From: Ophiosphaerella korrae
Taxonomy: Eukaryota; Ascomycota; Dothideomycetes; Pleosporales; Phaeosphaeriaceae
Reading direction: 5' to 3'
DNA length: 64,000 bases
Assembly: GCA_028456385.1 (NCBI GenBank)
Contig: JALNQF010000187.1
Span: forward strand, 1-64,000
Positions 48,469 to 59,052 of the stretch are shown here, one piece after another. Below the pieces are notes generated by a model. The model did no database searches and was not told the origin of the DNA. It worked only from the letters and a program-made list of their open reading frames with translations. A program made the position numbers and the translations under genes. The stretch's first letter is position 1. Every line of letters starts with the position of its first letter.

Positions 48469-51400
48469 CCTTGCCGATTTAGTTATTACAAGAAGCAAAG
48501 CGTAAGTAGCGTGCGGTCTAGCTAATATAATAGTAGAAAGTTTAACTAAAACAAGTAAAGCCCCTAAGAGTAGTTATAAGTTTAATAGCACTACATAAGA
48601 AACAATTAAGGACTAAATTAACAACTTAATCTTAGATAAAGAAGACATAAAAATAGTAATTAACGCCTTAGAAACGTAGAACAAAGAACTATAGGATTAC
48701 GTAAAATAAAACGAGGCACAGATTAAAGCTATTATTAAAGGACAGAATTAGATAGAGTTAATTATACAACGTCTAGCAATAAGTGCTATAAAGAAGCTAC
48801 TAAAGATACCTGTCCTTAAGAAGTTCAATAGAATAAGAGAGAAACTAAGACCCTTTATAGCTTTAGCACAACTCTAGATAGATGTATAAGCACTACACTT
48901 CAACATAGAAGAAAAGAAGGTAATATATATTAGATTGCATCTTAAAGAAGACGCGATAAGATAGTATAAACCTTACTAGATAGATTATACAATACACTCT
49001 CTAATAACCTAGAAGGACAAAACTAGAGCTATTTTTAGAAGTTACAAGTACTTTACTAAACGAATGCGAGCAGCATTTAGGGACACGGACGTTACCTAAC
49101 AAGCTAAAGAATAGCTAGAAAAGCTTATATAGACCTAGAGTATTCCTAAGTATATATTATAATTTAAATAACTATCCTAAAACACAGAATAGAATAAGTT
49201 AGTATTAATATTACAATTTAAACAAGGATTAAACTCGAAAATCTAATATAAGATAATATATATAGAGAAACTAAGGACACTAGAAGCCCTAAAGTAGTAG
49301 GTAATATAAATTAACGACGACCTTCGAGAATAGAAGAAGAATAAGTATAGCAACTAAACTAGGAACTAGGATACTAGAGATCCTATAATCCTTAATATAA
49401 ACAAGGATAAGAAGAAGAGAAAGAACAAAGACTTTACGTACTTTAACTATAGTAAACTAGGCTACTATACAAAAGACTACTAATTTAAAAAGAAGAAGGA
49501 TATAGTATACTATAAATATAGGAAACTAGGATACTTTATAAATAGCTATAAAAATAAGGACTACAAGAAAGACAAGGAAGCTTAGTTAAAGACAATAGAG
49601 AAAAAGAAGGAAGTACTACAAGCATAAGCTAAACTTTAGGAGAAGGTAGCTAGGAGCAAAGAAATACAACACGTAATACTCTATTAGACCTTTTATTACA
49701 AAGACAACTACTATATATATCTTTCTAGTAAGTAGGGAGTAGGATATTTCCTATAATAGAGAAATAGAGTAGTAGTAATAAAAGAAAGAACAAAAGCTTA
49801 GCTAAAAGAGATAGCTTAAGTAATAGACCTACTAATAGAAGATTTAGAAGGGGAAGAGCCCCTAGTACTATTAATCTAGGCTAATAGACTAGCACTAGAT
49901 AAAGAGACTACTACAGCTCCCTCTAAAGGACTGCGAGGAAGTAAGAGATAAGTTAGTATAAGAGATATAGAGTATACCTAGCTAACAATATATAGTTATA
50001 ACAGCTGTACTATAATAGATATAGAGGAACAAGATAAAGAATAGAAGTTTGTTTAGAAATACTTACTAGTTATAAGTATAGAGGAAGCGTACAAAGACTA
50101 GAAAGAACGTAATCTTAAAGAAATAAAGTTTATACTATTTTAAGAATAGATAAAGTAATATATAGTTGTAGTAAGAAGAATACCTACACAAAAAGAATAG
50201 TAATACCTCGTAAGAGAGACGCGATAGATTAACAAAGCTTACATACTAAGAGTACTAATAGTATACTATATCCTAATAATAGATACACCTAATAGAAGTA
50301 AATACTAGGAGGGGGATAACAAAATAATAGACCTAAAACACCTAGTATACTTTAAAGCATTATAGATATTATACCTAGATAAGAATTGTATTATATATAG
50401 AAACTCTAAAGTAAACAACAACGTATAGCTTATAAAGAGAAGAGGCTATAACTATACAAGAGTAATTATAGTAGAAGATATCTAAGGATAGAAAATAATC
50501 CTAGAAGATAGATATATAGTAGTAAGACCTAGCCTAAAATTATCTAAGAAATACGTCTAAGGAGGACTATAGTATAAATATATATACAATAAGTGTTTAA
50601 AACACAAAGAATATAAACTTAAAGTAGGCCTATAGCCCTAGAAAGATAGACAATTTAATAAATTACTAAAGTAAGAAAGGCTAGAAGGTATAGGAGGCCT
50701 ATATATTACAAAAATAGGTATATACTAAGGAAAGAAAGTACGATTAATAATTAATAGTAGAGCTACAAGAAACTTTATATTAAAGAAGTTTATAGAAACA
50801 CAGGGAATAAAGTATATAATAAAGAAATACCCTTAACAACTAAGTACGATTAAAGGAAAACTATTCTAAGAACCTATATAGTTTGAGATAGTACCCTTAA
50901 TACTAAAGTTAGAAGGACTAGAAATCTAGAATATAGTTATAGATATAACAACAATTAATAATAAACAAGATATAATATTAGGTATACTATAGTTATAGAT
51001 AACTAACCTACATATTAATTAGAGAACAAAAAAAATTAGTTATAATAAAATAGATATACTAAAAGCTAACATAAGTACCTATAAGGGAGAATTCCTAGAA
51101 GAATACAAGAAATAGGAAAAGCAGCTTATAGAACTAGAAGATTACCTTCTAGAACACTAACTATAGGACTTAGTAATAGAACTAAAAGAAGAAAAGAACG
51201 TAGGATAGAGTCTAGTCTACTAAAAAATAGAAGAAGAATCTAAGATTAAACGATTATTTATACAAAATGCAATAAAGAAAGGATAGATAAGAGAATCTAA
51301 ATCCTTAGTAGTATATAGATTAATATTTGTAGATAAAAAAGAGATAAGTAATAAAAGACCCTACGTAGATTTTAGAAAAACTAACGCAATTACAAACAAG

Positions 51401-53760
51401 AACTAATACCTACTACTATAAATAGATAAAATGCAAGATAGGCTATAAAGAGTAAAGATCTTTACAAAACTAGACATATAAAACGCATACTACTAGATTA
51501 GAATTAAGAAAAGAGATAAGTAGAAAATAGCGTTTAGAACACAATACAGACTATACAAATACTTAGTTATACTATTTAGTTTAACAAACGCACTAGTAGT
51601 ATTCTAGGAGAGAATTAACATAGTACTAAGAGAATACTTAGATATATTTATATTTGCGTACTTAGACAATATCCTTATATTCTTAGAAATAGAGGAAGAA
51701 CACGTACAATATATACACAAAGTACTAAAGAAACTAGTAGAAGCTAAAATATTCTTTAAGATAAGAAAATGCAAGTTCTATACAAAGGAAACAGATTTCC
51801 TTAGATTTATTATTAAACTAGGAAAAATCAAGATTAACCTAGAAAAGATTAACTTAATTAACAAATAGCTAACACTAAAGAACTTAAAAGAGGTATAACA
51901 ATTTTATAGGCTAGCTAACTTTTATAGAAAGTTAATAGTAAGATACTCTAAAGATATAGAGCTAATTACAAGACTTATAAAAAAAGATACAGCATTTAAA
52001 TAGATAAAGGAATGCGATAAGGTATTTAAAAGAATAAAAAAGAAGTTTATAGAAAACCTAGTTATTAGAATATATAACCTAGAACTACTAGTAATAGTAA
52101 AAACAGACGCATTAAACTTAGTCTATAGAATAGCACTAATACAAGAAGACCTAGAGACTAAAAAGGAATACTTAGTTAAATACTTCTCTAAGAAGATAAA
52201 AATAGTAGAACTTAATTACCTAATCTATAATAAAGAGATGCTAGCAATCTACAAAGTATTTAAATAATAGAGAGTATACTTATAAGGAGTAAAGTACTAG
52301 ATAAAAGTTTATATAGACTATAAGAATCTTATAGGATTTATAATAAATAAAGAGCTGTTATAATGCTATATAAGATAGTAGGAGTTTCTATTAACATTTA
52401 ATATAGAAATAATATATATAAAAGGGAAGGATAACTAATTTGTAGACGCTCTAAGTAGAAGACTAGATTTATAAGAAGAAGTAAGCGCTACTAGTATAGT
52501 TCTAGTTAAGAATAAGGAAGGATATTTAGTCCTAAACACACCTAAGATAGCTATAATACTTAAGAGGATAAGTAACGAGCTAAACGAATAGATTTAGAAA
52601 ATAACACAAGAAGTATCTAAAGAAATAGAGAAACTTAAAATCTAAGATAGATTTGTATAAGTATATAGAAGAATATATATTCTAGGAAAAATTTAAAGGG
52701 AATTTATACGACAATTCTATAAATTACTAGTATATAGTTACTAAGGTATTAAGAAAATATTAGATAGACTACTACGAGACTACTATATTCTAAAAGCAAG
52801 ACAACTAGTAATAGAAGTACTACGAGACTATATAGAATATTAAAGGAATAAATATAATAGATATATACTATATAGAATACTATAACTAGTAGAAGTACTA
52901 AGATAACTATAGAGAGTTATTACAATAGACTTTATTACGAAGTTACCTAAGTCTAAAGACCTAATATTAGGAGTTAAGTACAATAGAATCCTAATAATAG
53001 TTAATAAGCTTATAAAGTATACATACTTTAGGCTATATAAAGAGAAGAGTAGAATAGAAGTTGCTGTATATTAGGTTATAGGAACTATAATTAGTTAATA
53101 TAGACTACTAGATAAGATTATTATAGATAGAGATATACGATTTATATTAAAACTATAGGGAACGATAATAGCGCAATTAGGAATACAGCACGTAATATCT
53201 ATAGTATACTACCTACAAATAGACAAATAATTAGAATAAATAAATTAGATAGTAGAATAGTACTTAAGATGCTACCTTAACTACAACTAGAACAATTAGG
53301 TATAGTTACTACCTATAGCACAGTTAGTATATAACAGCGCAAAGAATATAGTAATAGGAGTATTACCTTTTTTTGTAAACTACGGATTTAAGCCTAATAT
53401 ATACTAAATACTAAGAGAATAAATATCTTAGTCTCTAAAAGGAGAAAACTTTACTAATAGACTTAGAGATATACACGACTAACTAAGATAGGATGTAGAG
53501 TTCCTATATAATTGAATAGTAAAGTACTACAACAAGAAGTACAAGGAAAGACCTTAATTTAGAGAGAGAGAAAGAGTATAGTTAGTACGAAAGAATATTA
53601 AAAGCAAACAACCTAGTTTAAAATTAGACTACGTTAAGATAAGACTATACAAAATCAAGAAAGAAGTTACACTAGTTATATTTAAATTAAAGCTACTAAA
53701 TAAGATAAGGATACACCTAACATTCTATGTAGCCCTACTAGAACAAGTACTACAAAACAT

Positions 53761-53882
53761 AGAACTACTAGTATATAAAGTAGATACGTATAGAGAATAG
53801 GAAGAATAGGAAGTTAAGAAAATCCTAGTATACTAGTTCTATAATAGAAAAAACTACTATATAGTAGAATAGATAGGTATAG
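53761..53882 (+). other. Chromodomain remnant of G2
   Basis: The plus-strand frame reads VDTYRE, EVKKILV and NYYIVE, with TAG where Trp is expected. It is identical in layout to the G1 chromodomain. Confidence 0.7.
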
Positions 53883-53930
53883 ACAAAAAAGGACAACTAT
53901 AGGAGAAAATATAGGAACTAGAGGATAATC

Positions 53931-54480
53931 TTAATTACCTTAAGAAACTAGAAGAGTTCTAAAGTTAAAACTCTCTAGAACGCCTAGTAGCGAACTAAGA
54001 GAACTAACATTACTAACGATAGATAGAGAGATAATAGGGACGTCTAGCGTAGGACCTACTATAGCAACACTAAACGCCTTATCTAGATCTAGCTTAGCTT
54101 CTAGAGCTACTAACTACTTAGCTAATTTCTTATTATTTAAGGCCTTTATCTTACAAAGACAAGAGAGATAAGCTTAATTCTCTACTAGCTTACTCTACGC
54201 AAGCTCCTAGATACGCTTACGCTTAGCTTTAGCCTCTATAATTTAAGATAGTAATTTCTCTTAAGTTTAGTTAATAGCTTTCCCTATTATTATTAAGCCT
54301 AGACGTAAGAATAAGTGTAATAAACGTACACTTAGAAAGAGAAACACTAGATATGTTACAAGAACTATATATATTCGTACAAATATATACTTTATAAGCT
54401 CTACTATTATTTATAGAAATAATACAAAGAAGGGATTTAGGATTTAATTTAGGAGAAGTACAACGAGAACAAGGAAACAT
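53931..54480 (-). other. Antisense coiled-coil frame of G2
   Basis: This is the counterpart of the G1 antisense frame. A 69-codon open part (54480-54271) is followed, one base shifted, by a K/E/A/L-rich segment (KIKALNNKKLAK, LVALEAKLDLDKAF) and a tail GVLESFNFRT, with stops only as TAG/TAA. It ends near 53931. Confidence 0.5.
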
Positions 54481-54642
54481 TTTAACACTATTGCGTAGTA
54501 CGCGATTAGTAAGAAGGTAGTAACAACGTGTAGATAAAATAGTTATAAGAGAGGATAAAGAACTCTATATTAATAAAGAAACTAGACTAATAACTCTAGC
54601 TCTAGGATAAGAGAACTAGGACCTACCTAGAAGAGGAGATAG

Positions 54643-55071
54643 TGTTATAGGTGTAACAGAAGAAATCGAGATAGAATTAATTAGTCCTAACTTAGTTACT
54701 AACAAAGTATAGGACAAGTAGGGTAATAATCTTAATTAGGAAATAATATACAACTAGGATATATAGACTAATCTATAATCTATAGACTCTTAGTAGCTAT
54801 AGATTATAGATTAAGACGATCTATAATCTATTTATCTTAGTAGTTATAGATTATAGATTACGACGAGTATATAGTTAGTAGGATGCGCATTATTAGGATA
54901 GTATTAGTAATTTAATCCTTTAACTATAGAACGCTAATACAAGATAGTTGTAAAACATCTTCTATTGTTTATAGTTATTATAGATTACCTCTAAGCTTTT
55001 ACTATTACCTCGTAATCTACTAACCCCCTTTAAGATAGGCACCTATAGTTAACAACAAGAGGCCTGTAATA
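54643..55071 (+). repeat. 3' LTR of G2
   Basis: 429 bp from TGTTATAGG to GCCTGTAATA, collinear with the 5' LTR, with more C-to-T and G-to-A changes. Confidence 0.92.
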
Positions 55072-55076
55072 CGCTT

Positions 55077-55237
55077 ACTCTAGAGCGTTTACTCTAAAGC
55101 GCTTATTCTAAAGCGTTTACTCTAGAGCGTTCGCTCTAGAGCGTTTACTACTAAATAGTTACGTATTCTACTACGCTGTATTACCTAGCCTAATTGCGTG
55201 CAATACAATAGCTTACTTACTACTTAGTATTATAATA
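55077..55237 (-). repeat. 5' LTR of G6, second part
   Basis: 161 bp completing the LTR split by G2. It contains the CTCTAGAGCG array and ends TATTATAATA directly before the second CTACG. Confidence 0.88.
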
Positions 55238-55242
55238 CTACG

Positions 55243-56445
55243 CTTAAGAAAAACTATTATTATAGATTATAGAAGCTAAAAAGGAGCGTAAGAAACTCTA
55301 CAAGGTCTCTTGTTATACGCTAAAGGAATATTAGTCTTGTTTTCTTAATACTTAAATATAGTTATCTAATAATTAGGCTTATTTATCTTGTCTTTATAAG
55401 ACAAAGGTCTTAAATAATAAGAAGTCTATTAAGTAGTCTACTCTCTTAGAGTCTAAGCTTAATTTTAAGGATATAGTAGAGGCTACTCTAGTTCCTACTA
55501 CGTTAGATAAGTCTAGCGCCTCTCTACCTACTATTAGTACTACCGTTCCTCGCAATTTACTATTAGGTGTTCTAGAGGGTTTTAACTTTAGAACTCCTCT
55601 AGTTTCTTAAGGTAATTAAAGTTATCTTCTAGTTCCTATGTTTTTTCCTATAGTTACCCTTTTTCGTCTATACCTATCTATTCTACTAAATAGTAGTTTC
55701 TTCTATTATAGAACTAGTACTATAGGATTTTTTTAACTTCCTATTCTTTTTATTCTCTATACGTATCTACTTTATATACTAGTAGTTCTACTTCTTATAG
55801 TACTTATTCTAGTAAGGCTACGTAAAACGTTAAGTATATCCTTATCTTATTTAGTAGCTTTAATTTAAATATAACTAGTATAACTTCTTTTTTAATCTTG
55901 TATAGTCTTATCTTAACGTAGTCTAATTTTAAACTTAGTTATTTACTTTTAATATTTTTTCGTACTAACTATACTTTTTCTCTTTCTCTAAACTAGAGTC
56001 CTTCTTTATACTTTTTATTATAGTACTTTACTATTTAGTTATATAGAAATTCTACATCCTATCTTAGTTAATTATGTATATCTTTAAGTCTATTAGTAAA
56101 GTTTTCTCTTCTTAGAGACTAAGATATCTAGTTTCTTAGTATTTAGTATACGTTAGGTTTAAATCTATAGTTTGTAAAGAAAAGTAATACTCTTATTACT
56201 ATATTCTTTACGCTATTGTATACTAACTATGCTATAGGTAGTAGCTATACCTAGTTATTCTAGTTGTAGTTAAGGTAGTATCTTAGGTATTATTCTACTA
56301 TTTAATTTATTTATTCTAACTATCTATCTATTTATAGATAATATACTATAGATATTATATATTATATTCCTAATTACGCTACTATTATTCTCTATAATTT
56401 TAATATAAATTATATATTTTTATCTATAATAATTTTATCTAGTAG
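55243..56445 (-). mobile_element. Gypsy element G5, middle segment
   Basis: It continues 41382 after removal of G6, aligning with G1 from the antisense frame through chromodomain and into integrase. It ends at AGTAG (56441-56445), where the LTR of G4 begins. The plus strand carries the divergent end of the antisense frame (KKSIK, STLLESKLNFKDIVEATLVP, tail GVLEGFNFRTPLVS, terminator 55617-55619). Confidence 0.82.
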
Positions 56446-56827
56446 TATAAAGGGCTACTTATTATTAACTACTAGTACCTATCTTAGAAGGAGTTAGTAG
56501 ATTACAAGGTAATAGTAAAAGCTTAAAGTATAATCTATAATAACTATAAACAATAGAAGATATTTTATAACTATCTTGTATTAGCGTTCTATAGTTAAAG
56601 GATTAAATTACTAATACTATCCTAATAATATACATCTTACTAACTATATACTTGTTATAATCTATAATTTATAGTTACTAAGACTAGTAGATTATAAATT
56701 AACCTAGGTATCCTAGTTATATATAGTTTCCTAATTAAAGTTATTACTCTACTTGTCTTATACTTTGTTAGCGCCTAGATTAGGACTAATTAGTTCTATC
56801 TTAATTTCTTCTATTACACCTATAACA
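56446..56827 (-). repeat. 3' LTR of G4, short variant
   Basis: 382 bp from TATAAAGGG to CCTATAACA. Cassette at about 56655-56715, with one TATAATCTATAATTTATA-like hairpin only. Confidence 0.82.
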
Positions 56828-56929
56828 CTATCTCCTCCTCTAGGTAAGTCCTAGTTTACTTACTCTAGAGCTAGAGTTATTAGTCTAGTTTCTTTATTAA
56901 TATAGAGTTCTTTATCTTCCTTTATACTT

Positions 56930-57539
56930 ATTTTATCTATACGTTATTACTACCTCCTTACTAATTGCGTGTTATATAATAGTATTAAAATATTTCTTTA
57001 TTCTTGTTATACTTCTCTTAAGTTAAACCCTAAGTCTCTTCTTTATATTATTTCTATAAACAATAGTAGGGCTTATAAGGCGTATATTTATATAAATATA
57101 TATAGTTCTTATAATATATCTAGTGTTTCTCTTTCTAAGTATAAGTTTATTATACTTATTCTTACGTCTAGGCTTAATAATAATAAGGAAAGCTGTTAAC
57201 TAAACTTAAGAGAAATTACTATCTTAAATTGTAGAGGCTAAAGCTAAATGTAAGTATATCTAGGAGCTTACGTAGAGTAAGCTAGTAGAGAATTAAGCTT
57301 ATCTCTCTTATCTTTATAAGATAAAGGCCTTAAATAATAAGAAATTAGCTAAGTAGTTAGTAGCTCTAGAAGCTAAGCTAGACTTAGATAAGGCGTTTAA
57401 TATTGCTGTAGTAGGTCCTACGCTAGACGTCTCTATTATCTCTCTATCTATTATTAGTAATATTAGTTCTCTTAGTTTACTACTAGGCGTTCTAGAGGGT
57501 TTTAATTTTAGAACTCCTCTAATTTCTTAAAGTAATTAA
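56930..57539 (+). other. Antisense coiled-coil frame of G4
   Basis: A 76-codon open part (56969-57199) is followed, one base shifted, by the K/E/A/L-rich segment and the tail GVLEGFNFRTPLIS, ending at TAA 57537-57539. It is collinear with the frames in G1 and G2. Confidence 0.5.
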
Positions 57540-58611
57540 GATTATCTTCTAGTTCCTATATTTTCTCTTATAGTTATCCTTTTTCGTCTATTTTTATCTA
57601 TTCTACTAAGTAGTAGTTCCTTCTATTATAGAACTAGTACTATAAGATTTTCTTAACTTCTTATTCTTCTTATTCTCTATACGTATCTACTTTGTATACT
57701 AGTAGTTCTACGTCTTATAGTACTTGTTCTAGTAGGGCTATATAGAATATTAAGTATATTCTTATCTTATTTAGTAGCTTTAATTTAAATATAACTAGTA
57801 TAACTTCTTTCTTAATTTTATATAGTCTTATCTTAACGTAGTCTAACTTTAAGCTTAGTTACTTACTTTTAATATTTTTCTATACTAACTATACTTTTTC
57901 TCTCTCTCTAAATTAAGGTCTCTCTTTATACTTCTTATTATAATACTTTACTATTCTATCTTATAAGAACTCTATATCTTATCTTAGTTAATTGTGTATA
58001 TCTTTAAGTCTATTAGTAAAGTTTTCTCCTCTTAGGGACTAAGATATCTAATTTCTTAGTATCTAATATATATTAGGTTTAAATCTATAGTTTATAAAGA
58101 AAAGTAATACTCCTATTACTATATTCTTTATGCTGTTGTATACTAGCTATGCTATAAGTAGTAGCTATACCTAATTATTCTAGTTATAGTTAAGGTAGTA
58201 TCTTAGGTATTATTCTACTATCTAATTTATTTATTCTAACTATCTATCTATCTATAGTTAGTATACTGTAGATATTATATATTATATTCCTAATTACGCT
58301 GCTATTATTCTCTATAGTTTTAATATAAATTGTATATCTTTATCTATAATAATTTTATCTAGTAGTCTATATTAATTAATTACTATTCTTAGAACTTAAT
58401 ATATAGTAACTTCTATCTTACTTTTCTCTTTATATAGTTAGAAGTATATATACTTTGTAAACTTATCTACTATTATTAGGATTCTATTATACTTAACTCT
58501 TAATATTAGGTCTTTAGACTTTAGTAACTTCGTAATAAAGTCTATTGTAATAACTCTCTATAGTTATTCTAGTATTTCTACTAGTTATAATATTCTATAT
58601 AGTGTATATCT

Positions 58612-59052
58612 TGTTACAGTTGTAACAAGGGAAAACTAATTTAAACTAATTAGCCCTACTATAGATAACGACAACACATACGACCTGTAGGGTAACAAAC
58701 TTAACTAGGAAGCTAACTACAATAGAGACACGTAACGAATTCGCGATTCGCGATCTTAGTAAACATAAAGTACGAATTTGTTATATAATAAATTCGCAAT
58801 TTACGATCTTAGTAAATACGAAGCACGAAGCTAGCTAAGCGACATAGGTATATAGTTAGTAGTAATATATATTATTAGGATAGTATTAGCAATTTAATCC
58901 TTTGACTACGGAACGCTAATACAAGATAGTTGCAAAATATCTTCTATTGTTTATAGTTATTGTAGATCCTAACACGAACTTTTGTTATTATCTCTTAATC
59001 TACTAGCCCCCCTAGATAGGTTCTAGTAGTTAACGATAGGAGGCCCGTTACA
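58612..59052 (+). repeat. 5' LTR of G3
   Basis: 441 bp from TGTTACAGTTG to GCCCGTTACA. Its cassette (about 58733-58850) consists of ATTCGCGATTCGCGAT and GAAGCACGAAGC words, entirely different from the cassettes of G1/G2, while both flanks of the cassette are conserved. Confidence 0.88.

Larger units (their letters stand above)
48040..55071 (+). mobile_element. Gypsy chromovirus G2, structurally complete, inserted in a G6 LTR
   Basis: 7,032 bp with 429-bp LTRs (48040-48468, 54643-55071) and an exact target duplication CGCTT (48035-48039, 55072-55076). It is the same family as G1, on the plus strand. Gag lies at about 48570-49650 with a zinc-knuckle relic near 49510-49560. A protease motif INSRAT lies near 50750. 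Reverse transcriptase FAYLDNILIF starts at 51653. The integrase core has VITIDFITKLP near 52917, KIIIDRDIRF near 53115, and a third catalytic region near 53215-53240. A chromodomain lies at about 53761-53882. The purine tract AGAAGAGGAGATAG precedes the 3' LTR. Trp/Gln-type stops interrupt all frames. The 5' LTR keeps more C and G than the 3' LTR. Confidence 0.93.
41383..55237 (-). mobile_element. Gypsy chromovirus G6 (second family), split by G2
   Basis: LTRs of 442 bp are at 41383-41824 and at 47759-48039 plus 55077-55237. The right one is split by G2. Borders are TGTTAAGACC and ...TATTATAATA, with an exact target duplication CTACG (41378-41382 and 55238-55242). Without G2 the element is about 6.8 kb. 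Read on the minus strand it has reverse transcriptase with VYLDNILIYS near 44740 and a chromodomain near 42657-42540 with LVK-stop-KGY ... EPKANL. The YLD context and LTRs differ from the G1 family. Stops at Trp/Gln positions are everywhere, so it is dead. Confidence 0.9.
56446..58611 (-). mobile_element. Gypsy element G4, 3' part, inserted in G5 and cut by G3
   Basis: Same family as G1 and G2, on the minus strand. A 382-bp 3' LTR (56446-56827) is followed by the antisense-frame region, the chromodomain and integrase sequence up to 58611, where G3 starts inside a stretch that is uninterrupted in G1 near 29150. The LTR is shorter than those of G1/G2 because its hairpin cassette is reduced to one unit. 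The 5' half lies beyond the window. Confidence 0.85.

Noticed and set aside
48469..48500. Primer-binding site of G2 directly after the 5' LTR
   Set aside because: The sequence CCTTGCCGATTT does not begin with TGG as expected for a standard tRNA primer. Self-priming or RIP changes are possible, so nothing is called.
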